DNA from: Janthinobacterium fluminis
GTDB taxonomy: Bacteria; Pseudomonadota; Gammaproteobacteria; Burkholderiales; Burkholderiaceae_D
Direction: 5' to 3'
Assembly: GCF_028595325.1 (NCBI RefSeq)
Contig: NZ_JAQQXR010000006.1
Coordinates: 349,341-413,340 of the forward strand
Length of the DNA stretch: 64,000 nucleotides
Part shown: piece by piece, positions 20,579 to 29,090 of the stretch
How the letters are laid out: every line of letters begins with the position of its first letter
Numbering within the stretch: position 1 is the first letter of the stretch
The notes under the pieces: model-generated
Database searches by the model: none
The model's input: only the letters and a program-made list of their open reading frames with translations
Told to the model about the DNA's origin: nothing
Program-made: the position numbers and the translations under genes

Positions 20579-21847
20579 TTGACTTACCTCATCGACCGTC
20601 GTTTGCAGAGCAAGAACAAGTCCGCGGTCAACCGCGAGCGCTTCTTGCGGCGCTACAAGAGTCAGATCAAGGATGCGGTGGGGCGCGCCATCAAGGGCCG
20701 CTCGATCACCGACATTGAAAATGGCGAGAAGGTGTCGATCCCCGTCAAGGACGTGGGCGAGCCCTCGTTCGGCCACGCCCACGGCGGCGTGTGGGAAACC
20801 ATCAACCCGGGCAACAAGGAATACCAGAAGGGCGACCAGATCAACCGCCCCAAGGGCGGCGCCGGCGCCGGCCGCGGCAAGGCCGGCAATAGCGAGCAAC
20901 TGAGCGAGGACGATTTCATCTTCGAACTGTCGCGCGAAGAATTCATGAACTATTTCTTCGAAGACCTGGAACTGCCGCACATGGTCAAGACCCAGTTGAC
21001 GGCCACCACGGAGTTCAAGAACCAGCGCGCCGGCTACAATATGTCGGGCACGCCGTCCAACATCCACGTGCTGCGCTCGCTGCGCGGCGCGCTGGGGCGG
21101 CGCATCGCCGTCGGCGGCAGCTCGCGCAAGCGCGTCATCGAGGCCGAGCGCGAACTGGCCGAGATCCTGCTGCTGGGCGCGCCCGACGACGACGCCCGCG
21201 TCCTCGAACTGCGCCGCCTGATCCACCACCTGCACACGCGCCTGCTGGCCATCCCCTTCATCGACCCCTTCGACCTGCGCTACAGCAACCGCATCAAGGT
21301 GCCCAAGCCGATGACCCAGGCCGTGATGTTCTGCATCATGGACGTCTCCGGCTCCATGGACGAGAGCCGCAAGGACACGGCCAAGCGCTTCTTCATCCTG
21401 CTCTACCTCTTCCTCAAGCGCGCCTACGACAAGATCGAGGTGGTCTTCATCCGCCACCACACGGCCGCCGCCGAGGTCGACGAAAACGAGTTCTTCAACT
21501 CGCGCGAATCGGGCGGCACCGTCGTCTCCTCGGCCCTGCACCTGCTCAACGGCATCCTCGAAGAGCGCTACGGCGCCGGCCAGTGGAACAGCTACGTGGC
21601 CCAGGCCTCCGACGGCGACAACTGGGACAACGACTCGGTGCTGTGCCGCCAGTTGCTCATCAACACCATCATGCCCAAGGTGCAGTACTACACCTATGTC
21701 GAGATCACCGACGGGCCGCAGCAAAACCTGTGGGAGCAATACGCGCAAATCGCCGACCACCACCCGCACTTCGCCATGCAGAAAATTGTCACGCCGGCCG
21801 ACATCTACCCGGTGTTCCGCGAACTGTTCAAAAAACAGGTCAAATGA
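20579..21847 (+). CDS. yeaH: YeaH/YhbH family protein (DUF444, VWA-like), TTG start
   Basis: A 422-residue partner of PrkA. The N terminus (TYLIDRRLQSKNKSAVNRER) and length match E. coli YeaH closely. A von Willebrand factor A-type metal site appears at D255 (MDVSGSMDES). The start must be TTG 20579: AGGAGG at 20567-20572 lies six bases upstream, and the only nearby ATG (20574) is out of frame and stops after two codons. Longer in-frame starts would add residues foreign to the family. The stop overlaps the spoVR start (ATGA). Confidence 0.93.
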   Translation: MTYLIDRRLQSKNKSAVNRERFLRRYKSQIKDAVGRAIKGRSITDIENGEKVSIPVKDVGEPSFGHAHGGVWETINPGNKEYQKGDQINRPKGGAGAGRGKAGNSEQLSEDDFIFELSREEFMNYFFEDLELPHMVKTQLTATTEFKNQRAGYNMSGTPSNIHVLRSLRGALGRRIAVGGSSRKRVIEAERELAEILLLGAPDDDARVLELRRLIHHLHTRLLAIPFIDPFDLRYSNRIKVPKPMTQAVMFCIMDVSGSMDESRKDTAKRFFILLYLFLKRAYDKIEVVFIRHHTAAAEVDENEFFNSRESGGTVVSSALHLLNGILEERYGAGQWNSYVAQASDGDNWDNDSVLCRQLLINTIMPKVQYYTYVEITDGPQQNLWEQYAQIADHHPHFAMQKIVTPADIYPVFRELFKKQVK

Positions 21848-23385
21848 TGAACATGATGACGACCAAACCCGTGCACCCGCGCGCCCTGCCCGAACAGTCG
21901 GAATGGACCTTCGAGCTGATCGAGCAAGCCCACGAGGAAATCCGCCGCGTCGCCGGCGAATTCGGCCTCGACACCTACCCGAACCAGCTGGAAATCATCA
22001 CCGCCGAGCAGATGATGGACGCCTACACCTCGGTCGGCATGCCGGTGTCCTACAACCACTGGTCCTTCGGCAAGCACTTCCTGTCGACGGAAAAAAGCTA
22101 CAAGCGCGGCCAGATGGGCCTGGCCTATGAAATCGTCATCAACTCGAACCCCTGCATCGCCTACCTGATGGAGGAAAACAGCCTGACCATGCAGGCGCTG
22201 GTGATCGCCCACGCGGCCTACGGCCACAACTCCTTCTTCAAGGGCAACTACCTGTTCCGCACCTGGACCGACGCCGACGCCATCATCGACTACATGGTCT
22301 TCGCCAAGAACTACATCAGCGAATGCGAACAGCGCCACGGCGTCGACGCCGTCGAACTGCTGCTCGACTCTTGCCACGCCATCCAGAACTACGGCGTCGA
22401 CCGCTACAAGCGCCCGGCCAAGCTGTCGATGACCCAGGAATACGCCAAGCAGAAGGAACGCGAAGCCTATGTGCAATCGCAGATCAACGAATTGTGGCGC
22501 ACCGTGCCGCGGCGCGACGAGGAGGAGGTCAGCAAGGCGGCGCCGCGCTTCCCCCCCGAGCCCGAGGAAAACCTGCTGTACTTCATCGAAAAATACGCGC
22601 CGCTGCTGGAGCCGTGGCAGCGCGAGATGGTGCGCATCGTGCGCAAGATTTCCCAGTACTTCTACCCGCAGCGCCAGACCCAGGTGATGAACGAGGGCTG
22701 GGCCACGTTCTGGCACTACACCATACTCAACAAGCTCTACGACGAAGGCGTCGTCGGCGACGGCTTCATGATGGAGTTTTTGAAGAGCCACACCAACGTC
22801 GTCTACCAGCCGCCCGTCACCAGCCCCTACTACAGCGGCATCAACCCCTACGCGCTGGGCTTCGCCATGATGACGGACATCCGCCGCATCTGCGAACACC
22901 CGAGCGAAGAAGACCGGGCCTGGTTCCCGACCATCGCCGGCAGCGACTGGCGCAAGACGCTGGACTTCGCGATGCGCAATTTCAAGGATGAGAGCTTCAT
23001 CGCCCAATACCTGTCGCCCCGGCTGATACGCGAATTCCACTTCTTCGCCGTGCTCGACGACGACAAGAACGAGAAGCTGGCCGTGTCCGCCATCCACGAC
23101 GAGGCCGGCTACCGCTATGTGCGCCAGCAACTGGCCGAGCAGTACAACCTGGGCAACCGCGAGCCGAACATCCAGGTCTGGTCCGTCAACACCCGCGACG
23201 ACCGCGCGCTGACGCTGCGCCACACGCAGTTCCAGCGCCGCCCCCTGAGCCAGCAGGCCGAGGAGGTGCTCAAGCACGTCGCGCGGCTGTGGGGCTTCGA
23301 CGTCCACCTCGACACCGTCGACCCCGCCGGCAACATCCTCAGCACGATCGAGTGCAAGCGCGAGAAGCGCGCCCGCAACGCCTGA
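21844..23385 (+). CDS. spoVR: SpoVR family protein
   Basis: A 513-residue protein of the SpoVR/YcgB family, required for spore cortex formation in Bacillus and found with prkA and yeaH in many proteobacteria. No enzymatic function is established. Family phrases such as NEGWATFWHY and a SpoVR-like C-terminal domain are present, and the length is normal. The ATG at 21844 overlaps the yeaH stop, with a second ATG at 21847. This is the last gene of the stress operon. Confidence 0.94.
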   Translation: MMNMMTTKPVHPRALPEQSEWTFELIEQAHEEIRRVAGEFGLDTYPNQLEIITAEQMMDAYTSVGMPVSYNHWSFGKHFLSTEKSYKRGQMGLAYEIVINSNPCIAYLMEENSLTMQALVIAHAAYGHNSFFKGNYLFRTWTDADAIIDYMVFAKNYISECEQRHGVDAVELLLDSCHAIQNYGVDRYKRPAKLSMTQEYAKQKEREAYVQSQINELWRTVPRRDEEEVSKAAPRFPPEPEENLLYFIEKYAPLLEPWQREMVRIVRKISQYFYPQRQTQVMNEGWATFWHYTILNKLYDEGVVGDGFMMEFLKSHTNVVYQPPVTSPYYSGINPYALGFAMMTDIRRICEHPSEEDRAWFPTIAGSDWRKTLDFAMRNFKDESFIAQYLSPRLIREFHFFAVLDDDKNEKLAVSAIHDEAGYRYVRQQLAEQYNLGNREPNIQVWSVNTRDDRALTLRHTQFQRRPLSQQAEEVLKHVARLWGFDVHLDTVDPAGNILSTIECKREKRARNA

Positions 23386-23734
23386 GTTCCGCCGCCGCAC
23401 TATATATATGTATGTATGGGCGGCGGCGCCGTTTGACGCCGCGTAAACGGGGCGGCGGCGCGCCCGCCCCCCACCCATCCCCTGCCGCGCCGCCGCCGCG
23501 CGCGCGTCAACGCGCACATACGTGCTATTTATGCATTATTTTCGCGATGCGAGTATAGTCTGAAGAGGGGCGAAAAGCATAGCGCGCCGCTAGCATAAAT
23601 TACCACTAGGCAATATCCTGCGCAAAATTTGACATCCGTTCGGCGGCATATTGCAAAATTTAATTTTGCCATTGGGAGGCATCGAAGAACATCCGAAACT
23701 TCATGACAACGTTGAGGAAAAATATTGTCCGATA

Positions 23735-23750
23735 GTCTATTTAAATAGAC
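23735..23750. promoter_or_regulatory. 16-nt palindrome, possible operator upstream of tonB
   Basis: GTCTATTTAAATAGAC is a perfect palindrome about 110 bases upstream of the candidate -10. It does not resemble a Fur box. A regulator-binding role is only a guess. Confidence 0.35.
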
Positions 23751-23860
23751 CAGATGCCAACAAGCATGCGGCCGCCAGAGGGCTTTCGGAGGTCTGAAAC
23801 CATGCGAAATTTAACCGGTTTTAGGCGTTAAAATTCTATGTGAAATAAAGTATTCGTATG

Positions 23861-23866
23861 TATAAT
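23861..23866 (+). promoter_or_regulatory. Candidate -10 element of the tonB-exbBD operon
   Basis: TATAAT lies 90 bases before the tonB ATG. The matching -35 position is weak. Confidence 0.45.
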
Positions 23867-23956
23867 TCGCCGACGTCCCGGATGCGGCTGGAGGATTTTG
23901 CCGTCATTTAGGGGTTCAGTTGCAACAAAAAAGAGTTGGTATTGGAGAAAGCAGGC

Positions 23957-24616
23957 ATGAATTTTTCGAACGAGAAGAGTACCGGGAAGAACTTTACAGG
24001 AGTCACTGTAGTCGTCCTGTTGCACGCCCTGGTCGCGTACGGGATCGTTACCGGCTTGGGTAAGCGTATGGTCGCAAAAATGACCGACGCTGTGGAGACC
24101 ACAATTATCGAGGAAGTCAAACCGCCTCCGCCGAAAGACCTTCCACCGCCACCGCCGCCGCCTGAGATGAAAGCGCCCCCGCCGCCCTTCATTCCGCCAG
24201 TCGAGGTGAACGTACAGCAACCGCCGCCGCCGCAAAACGTGATCGCCAACACGACCACGGCCAAGCCGGCGAGCAACGAACTGGCTCGCCCAGCGCCACC
24301 GGCGGCGCCGGCGGCCCCTCCGGGTCCGGCCAAATCGGTGCACATCCCGGCCGTCGCCGACATGAGCACCTGCGCCACGCCGGAGTATCCGAAGTCGTCG
24401 GCACGTAACGAAGAGACCGGCACGGTGACCTTGTCGTTCTTGATCGGCGTCGACGGCCGTGTTGCCGACTCGAAGGTGACCAAGTCGAGCGGTTTCAGGG
24501 ATCTGGACAAAGCTGCAGTGAACGGAATCAGCAAATGCAAATTCAAGCCGGGCATGACCGACGGCAAGCCTGAACAGGCCTGGATGCAGATGCAATACGT
24601 TTGGAAGCTGGATTAA
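23957..24616 (+). CDS. tonB: TonB family energy-transducing protein
   Basis: A 219-residue periplasm-spanning protein that passes proton-motive energy to outer-membrane receptors. There is one N-terminal membrane helix (~17-37), then a proline-rich rod with several PPPP runs at ~50-85, and a C-terminal TonB domain (~130-219) with GTVTLSFLIGVDGRV and a final WKLD. GGAG sits nine bases before ATG 23957. The four genes behind it supply ExbB, two ExbD proteins and a TPR protein. Confidence 0.93.
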   Translation: MNFSNEKSTGKNFTGVTVVVLLHALVAYGIVTGLGKRMVAKMTDAVETTIIEEVKPPPPKDLPPPPPPPEMKAPPPPFIPPVEVNVQQPPPPQNVIANTTTAKPASNELARPAPPAAPAAPPGPAKSVHIPAVADMSTCATPEYPKSSARNEETGTVTLSFLIGVDGRVADSKVTKSSGFRDLDKAAVNGISKCKFKPGMTDGKPEQAWMQMQYVWKLD

Positions 24617-24700
24617 AACCGGGACAGCCACACCGTCCCACACTGTGATTTCGTTGTCGTTACGTTCAGCGATCTGATTATTTTAAATTTTGGAGGAAGC

Positions 24701-25603
24701 ATGTTTAAGAATACCCGTCTGTCCGCTTTTTTTGCCGCGGTTTTGCTGTCCGTGACCGCCGCCACCGCCCTGGTCGCCGCGCCGGCCTACGCTGACGCGC
24801 CGGCATCGGCCGCCGCTTCGGCGCCAGCCGCCGCCCCAGCCGAAGCCGCCGCCCCGGCAGCGGCCCCGGCCGAAGGCGCGAAAGCCCCAGCGACGGAAGA
24901 GGTGCACAACCCGTTCGGCCCTGAAGCCGTGTGGAACGAAGGCGGTTTCGTGCCGCGCGCCACGCTGATCCTGTTGTCGCTGATGTCCATCGGCAGCTGG
25001 TACATCATCGTCACGAAACTGATCGACCAGATGAAGATCTTCAAGCAATCGAAGGAAACCTCGGCCAAGTTCTGGAAAGCCCCATCGATCGCCGCCGGTT
25101 CGGCCACGCTGAAAGAAGGCAGCCCATTCCGCTTCATCGCTGAATCGGGCACCAAGGCAACGGCCCACCACGACGGCGCCCTGCTGGAACAAATCGACCT
25201 GTCGACCTGGGTGACGATGTCGATCCAGCGCGCCGTGGAAAAAGTGCAGTCGCGTCTGCAAGACGGCCTGTCCTTCCTGGCAACCGTGGGTTCGACCGCA
25301 CCGTTTATCGGCCTGTTCGGTACCGTTTGGGGTATCTACGGCGCGCTGACCAACATCGGCATGACCGGTAACGCCTCGATCGACAAAGTCGCCGGCCCAG
25401 TGGGCGAAGCGCTGATCATGACGGCTTTCGGCCTGTTCGTCGCCGTTCCTGCCGTTCTGGGTTACAACTGGCTGGTGCGCCGCAACAAAGCGGCCATGGA
25501 AGATGTCCGCTCCTTCAGCGCCGACGTGCACTCGGTACTGATCTCCGGCGCCATGTCGACCAGCGAAGCTGGCCGTGCTGCCGGCGCTAAAAAGATTGGA
25601 TAA
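24701..25603 (+). CDS. exbB: ExbB (MotA/TolQ/ExbB proton channel) with extended N terminus
   Basis: A 300-residue inner-membrane channel subunit for TonB. A cleavable-looking signal sequence (ending AYADA) and an Ala/Pro/Glu linker occupy about 70 residues before the ExbB core. Three membrane helices follow, with ATVGSTAPFIGLFGTVWGI in the conserved MotA/ExbB region. The signal-plus-linker form is known in several proteobacterial ExbB proteins. GGAGG lies before the ATG. Confidence 0.94.
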   Translation: MFKNTRLSAFFAAVLLSVTAATALVAAPAYADAPASAAASAPAAAPAEAAAPAAAPAEGAKAPATEEVHNPFGPEAVWNEGGFVPRATLILLSLMSIGSWYIIVTKLIDQMKIFKQSKETSAKFWKAPSIAAGSATLKEGSPFRFIAESGTKATAHHDGALLEQIDLSTWVTMSIQRAVEKVQSRLQDGLSFLATVGSTAPFIGLFGTVWGIYGALTNIGMTGNASIDKVAGPVGEALIMTAFGLFVAVPAVLGYNWLVRRNKAAMEDVRSFSADVHSVLISGAMSTSEAGRAAGAKKIG

Positions 25604-25608
25604 GAACC

Positions 25609-26037
25609 ATGTCGATGTCAGTCGGCTCCGACAGCGGAGATGAAGATCAAGTAATGTCCGAAATCAACACGACGCCGCTTGTCGACATCATGTTGGTTTT
25701 GCTGATCATTTTCTTGATTACTAGCCCTGTTGTGCTCAAATTGCAGAAGATCAGTCTGCCATCGGAGACCAACCAGGCCTTGAAACCCAAACCTACCAAC
25801 ATCAACATTGTTGTTAACAAGGACGGTGAGATTTACTTCGACCAGGCGAGAATGGCCGACACCAATGCCTTGTTCGACCGTTTGAAGGTTGAGGCCGTGA
25901 AATTGCCACAGCCGGAAATTCATGTGCGCGGTGACCAAAACACCCGCTACGAATTCATCGGCAAGGTCATTTTCACCACTCAGCGGGCTGGAATCCAAAA
26001 GGTCGGCTTCATCATCGAGCCACCCGACAAAGGCTAA
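25609..26037 (+). CDS. exbD: ExbD biopolymer transport protein, first copy
   Basis: A 142-residue single-span subunit. Asp in the membrane segment (TTPLVDIMLVLLIIFLI) is the conserved proton-carrying residue. A periplasmic domain follows. It starts 5 bases after exbB and is followed by a 96-base spacer with two GC hairpins. Confidence 0.93.
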   Translation: MSMSVGSDSGDEDQVMSEINTTPLVDIMLVLLIIFLITSPVVLKLQKISLPSETNQALKPKPTNINIVVNKDGEIYFDQARMADTNALFDRLKVEAVKLPQPEIHVRGDQNTRYEFIGKVIFTTQRAGIQKVGFIIEPPDKG

Positions 26038-26081
26038 CAGGGCCGGCGCCGCCCCCTATGCGGGGCGGTCCGGACAGCCTT

Positions 26082-26101
26082 GGGGCCGGCGCGCCGGCCC
26101 C
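26082..26101. repeat. 20-nt perfect palindrome between the two exbD genes
   Basis: GGGGCCGGCG meets its exact complement. A second hairpin (GCCGCCCC / GGGGCGGT) lies just before it near 26049-26070. Neither has a T tract. They may adjust mRNA stability between exbD copies. Confidence 0.55.
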
Positions 26102-26133
26102 ACAGCCAGTTGGACTTCTTAAAAGGAAACATC

Positions 26134-26565
26134 ATGAGTATGAATGTCGGTTCGGGTAGCAGCAGCGGCGCTGATCCGGAACCAATGATGGAAATGAATA
26201 TGACGCCCCTCATCGACGTGATGTTGGTGCTGATTATCATGTTGATCATCACGATTCCGAAACAAAACCACTCGGTGAACTTGAACATGCCGGTCGGCAC
26301 CCCGCCGCCACCGACGAAGGAACCTGTCGTCGTGACGATCGACGTCGATTTCGACGGCACCATCCTGTGGGACAACCAGGTGATGGCAGACCGCGCCTCG
26401 CTCGAAGCCAAGCTCAACAGCGTGGCCGCGCAGGCGGACCAGCCGGAAGTGCATCTGCGTCCGAACAAGCTGGTGTCGTATAAGGTCGTGGCCGGCGTGA
26501 TGGCTTCGGCCCAGCGCCTGGGCGTGACCAAGATCGGTCTGGTCGGCAACGAACAGTTCCAGTAA
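26134..26565 (+). CDS. exbD2: ExbD biopolymer transport protein, second copy
   Basis: A 143-residue paralogue of the preceding ExbD with its own membrane aspartate (MTPLIDVMLVLIIMLI) and a different periplasmic domain. AAAAGGAAA precedes ATG 26134; an upstream start at 26080 would run through the hairpins. Tandem, divergent ExbD copies are known from Xanthomonas-type TonB systems, where one copy is needed only for some substrates. Confidence 0.93.
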   Translation: MSMNVGSGSSSGADPEPMMEMNMTPLIDVMLVLIIMLIITIPKQNHSVNLNMPVGTPPPPTKEPVVVTIDVDFDGTILWDNQVMADRASLEAKLNSVAAQADQPEVHLRPNKLVSYKVVAGVMASAQRLGVTKIGLVGNEQFQ

Positions 26566-26596
26566 GCGTCCCCATCAGGTTCTCTTATTTTTTAAA

Positions 26597-26632
26597 CGGC
26601 ACGGCAGGGTAAATCCTGCCGTGTCGCTTTTT
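26597..26632 (+). terminator. Intrinsic terminator or attenuator between exbD2 and the TPR gene
   Basis: A 12-bp stem (26597-26608 with 26615-26626, one G-U pair) has a 6-nt loop and ends in CTTTTT. It is only 16 bases before the TPR gene start, so read-through is needed unless a promoter lies within the hairpin region. Confidence 0.8.
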
Positions 26633-26647
26633 ACGAAAGAATTTTCC

Positions 26648-27871
26648 ATGTCCAAGTTTCGTCTCGCTCATCTCGGCCTGGTAATGGCCGCCATCGGTTT
26701 CACCGCCGCCACGCCCGTGCTGGGCCTGGGCTCGATCGCCCACGCCGCCGACAGCGTGCGCACGGAAGTGGGCAAGCCACTGCAAGAGGCGCAGAAACTG
26801 GCGTCCTCGGGCAAGAACAAGGAAGCCCTCGCCAAACTGCGCGAAGCCGACAGCGTCGGCGGCAAGACCCCATTCGAGACTTACCAGATCGAGCGCGTGC
26901 GCGCCTCGGCCGCCGCCGGCGCCGGCGACGACGCCAGCGCCATCAAGGCCTTTGAATTCGTCATCAACTCCGGCCGCCTGTCCGCCGCCGAAGCGCCGAA
27001 GTTCACCCAGGCCCTGGCCACCATGTATTACCGCGCCAAGGATTGGCCGAAGGCGATCACCTGGATCAACCGCACGCTGAAGGACGGCGACAACCCGCAA
27101 ATGCGCGAACTGCTGATCCAGACCTACTACGTCAGCGGCAACTACGCGGCGGCGGCGAAGGAATTGCAGGCCAGCGGACGGGGCGCCTCGGAAGCCCAGC
27201 TGGGCATGCTGGCCAACATCCAGAGCAAGCAAAACGACAAGGCCGGTTATGTCGCCACGCTGGAAAAGCTGGCCGGCAGTTATCCGAAAGCCAGTTACTG
27301 GGCCGACCTGCTGAACCGCGTCAGCGGCAAGCCGGGCTTCTCCGAGCGCCTGTCGCTGGACGTGTGGCGCCTGAAACTGGTCAACGGCCTGATCGCCAAG
27401 CCGGGCGACTACATGGAAATGTCGCAACTGTCGCTGCAGTCGGGTAATCCGGCCGAAGCGCTGAAGATCGTCGAGCAGGGTTACAAGAAGGGCGTGCTGG
27501 GCGCCGGCGCCGACGCGGCCCGCCACCAGCGCCTGAAGGACCTGGCGACGAAGACGCTGGCCGAAAATGCCAAGAAGGACGCCGCCAGCGAAGCCGAACT
27601 GCTGAAAAACAAGGACGCCGAGGGGCTGGCCGCCCTCGGCTTTGCCCAGGTCAGCAGCGGCCAGGCCGACAAGGGCCTGGCGCTGATGAACCAGGCCATC
27701 AAGATGGGCGGCTTGAAGCATGCCGACGAAGTCAAGCTGCACCTGGGCATCGCCTACATGAACGCGGGCAAGAAGGCGAATGCCTTGTCGACCCTCAAGA
27801 CCGTGCAGGGCACGGACGGCGCGGCCGACCTGGCCCGCTACTGGACCTTGAACATCAACCACCCGCTGTAA
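26648..27871 (+). CDS. Exported tetratricopeptide-repeat protein of the TonB cluster
   Basis: A 407-residue protein with a signal peptide (cleavage likely after AHAADS near residue 32) and helical TPR-like repeats throughout (for example SGNYAAAAKEL and KGLALMNQAIKMGG). TPR proteins encoded behind tonB-exbBD genes in other bacteria contact TonB or assist receptor energising; that role is inferred here from position. The upstream attenuator would lower its level relative to exbBD. A strong terminator follows. Confidence 0.8.
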   Translation: MSKFRLAHLGLVMAAIGFTAATPVLGLGSIAHAADSVRTEVGKPLQEAQKLASSGKNKEALAKLREADSVGGKTPFETYQIERVRASAAAGAGDDASAIKAFEFVINSGRLSAAEAPKFTQALATMYYRAKDWPKAITWINRTLKDGDNPQMRELLIQTYYVSGNYAAAAKELQASGRGASEAQLGMLANIQSKQNDKAGYVATLEKLAGSYPKASYWADLLNRVSGKPGFSERLSLDVWRLKLVNGLIAKPGDYMEMSQLSLQSGNPAEALKIVEQGYKKGVLGAGADAARHQRLKDLATKTLAENAKKDAASEAELLKNKDAEGLAALGFAQVSSGQADKGLALMNQAIKMGGLKHADEVKLHLGIAYMNAGKKANALSTLKTVQGTDGAADLARYWTLNINHPL

Positions 27872-27907
27872 GCGGCGCCAGCGGCGCCCCCTTTCGCGCC
27901 GCTGCCG

Positions 27908-27941
27908 GCGCCGTCCGCAACACGCGGACGGCGCTTTTTTT
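27908..27941 (+). terminator. Intrinsic terminator of the tonB-exbBD-TPR cluster
   Basis: A perfect 11-bp stem (27908-27918 with 27924-27934), AACAC loop and seven T residues. Confidence 0.93.
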
Positions 27942-28006
27942 ATCATTTTGCCAGCCTGAATGGGCCGGCGCCGGCTCTTGCTGGTGTGAATCGCCCAAAC
28001 TGTCCG

Positions 28007-28012
28007 TATAAT
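28007..28012 (+). promoter_or_regulatory. Candidate -10 element upstream of ribF
   Basis: TATAAT lies 36 bases before the ribF ATG. The -35 region is poor. No FMN riboswitch fold was recognised here. Confidence 0.45.
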
Positions 28013-28047
28013 CCACCATTTAGCGACAGCTTTTCACCAAGATTCCT

Positions 28048-29019
28048 ATGAAGGTATTCCGCGGACTTCCCAACGCGCAAGCGCGCGCGCCCTGCGCTCT
28101 GACGATCGGCAACTTTGACGGCGTCCATGTCGGCCACCAGGCTTTGCTGGCCCGCGTGCGCGCGGCCGCCGACCAGCTGGGCCTGGAAGCGGCCGTGATG
28201 ACGTTCGAGCCGCATCCGCGCGAATTCTTCGCCGAGCGCGCCGGCGACCTGTCGAAGGCGCCGCCGCGCATCGCCAACCTGCGCGACAAGCTGCAATCGC
28301 TGTCCGACGCCGGCACCGACCGCGTCATCGTCGAGCATTTCAGCGCCCAGTTCGCGGCCATGACACCGCAGGAATTCACCGAGAAGGTGCTGGTCGAGGG
28401 CTTGCACGTGAAATGGCTGATGGTCGGCGACGACTTCTGCTACGGCGCCAAGCGCGCCGGCAACGTCGCCATGCTGCACGAGGCCGGCCGCCAATACGGC
28501 TTCCACGTCGAAACCCTGCCGACGGTGATGAACAACAGCGAGCGCATCTCCTCCTCGGCCGTGCGCGCCGCGCTGGCCGCGGGCGACTTCGGCCACGCCC
28601 AGCAGTTGCTGGGCCACCCCTATTCGATGTCCGGCCACGTGATCCACGGCCACAAGCTGGGACGCACGCTGGGTTTTCCGACGCTGAACCTGCGCGTCGC
28701 CCACCGCCCCGCGCTGTCGGGCATCTTCATCGTCCAGGTGCACGGCCTGGCCGAGCGGCCGCTGCCGGCCGTGGCCAGCCTGGGCGTGCGCCCCACCGTC
28801 GACGACAGCGGCCGCGTGCTGCTGGAGGTGCACCTGTTCGACTTCGCCCAGTCCTGCTACGGCAAGCTGGTGCGCGTGGAATTCCTCGACAAGCTGCGCG
28901 ACGAGGAAAAATACCTCGACCTGCCGACGCTGACGGCCGCCATCGCCCGCGACGCCAACCTGGCGCGCGCCTATTTCGACAGGCGCAGCGGCGCCATCAC
29001 CGCGACCGACCGAATTTGA
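28048..29019 (+). CDS. ribF: Bifunctional riboflavin kinase / FAD synthetase
   Basis: A 323-residue enzyme that makes FMN and then FAD. The N-terminal adenylyltransferase part shows TIGNFDGVHVGHQALL near residues 19-34. The C-terminal flavokinase part shows GHKLGRTLGFPTLNL and GVRPTVD. Length and domain order are normal. It begins the conserved ribF-ileS-lspA group. Confidence 0.97.
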   Translation: MKVFRGLPNAQARAPCALTIGNFDGVHVGHQALLARVRAAADQLGLEAAVMTFEPHPREFFAERAGDLSKAPPRIANLRDKLQSLSDAGTDRVIVEHFSAQFAAMTPQEFTEKVLVEGLHVKWLMVGDDFCYGAKRAGNVAMLHEAGRQYGFHVETLPTVMNNSERISSSAVRAALAAGDFGHAQQLLGHPYSMSGHVIHGHKLGRTLGFPTLNLRVAHRPALSGIFIVQVHGLAERPLPAVASLGVRPTVDDSGRVLLEVHLFDFAQSCYGKLVRVEFLDKLRDEEKYLDLPTLTAAIARDANLARAYFDRRSGAITATDRI

Positions 29020-29090
29020 CGGTCCCTCATTCGCGCGGAGCCGCGCCACCGCCCTGTAACACTTACACCGATACACACTGAAGAAAACTT

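Larger units (their letters stand above)
23386..23956. other. 571-base intergenic region upstream of tonB
   Basis: It starts with a short AT repeat (TATATATATGTATGTATG near 23401) and a GC-rich patch, then becomes AT-rich. It holds a perfect 16-nt palindrome at 23735-23750 and a consensus -10 TATAAT at 23861-23866. A TTGACA at about 23627 has no well-spaced -10. No coding region with family resemblance is seen. Confidence 0.5.

Noticed and set aside
23401..23418. AT-dinucleotide tract as a phase-variable repeat
   Set aside because: The tract is short and imperfect and is not placed at a recognisable promoter.
24121..24360. Pro-codon repeats in tonB as a possible tandem DNA repeat
   Set aside because: They are explained by the proline-rich rod of TonB.
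27950..28047. FMN riboswitch upstream of ribF
   Set aside because: The leader is too short and lacks the conserved RFN junction sequences.
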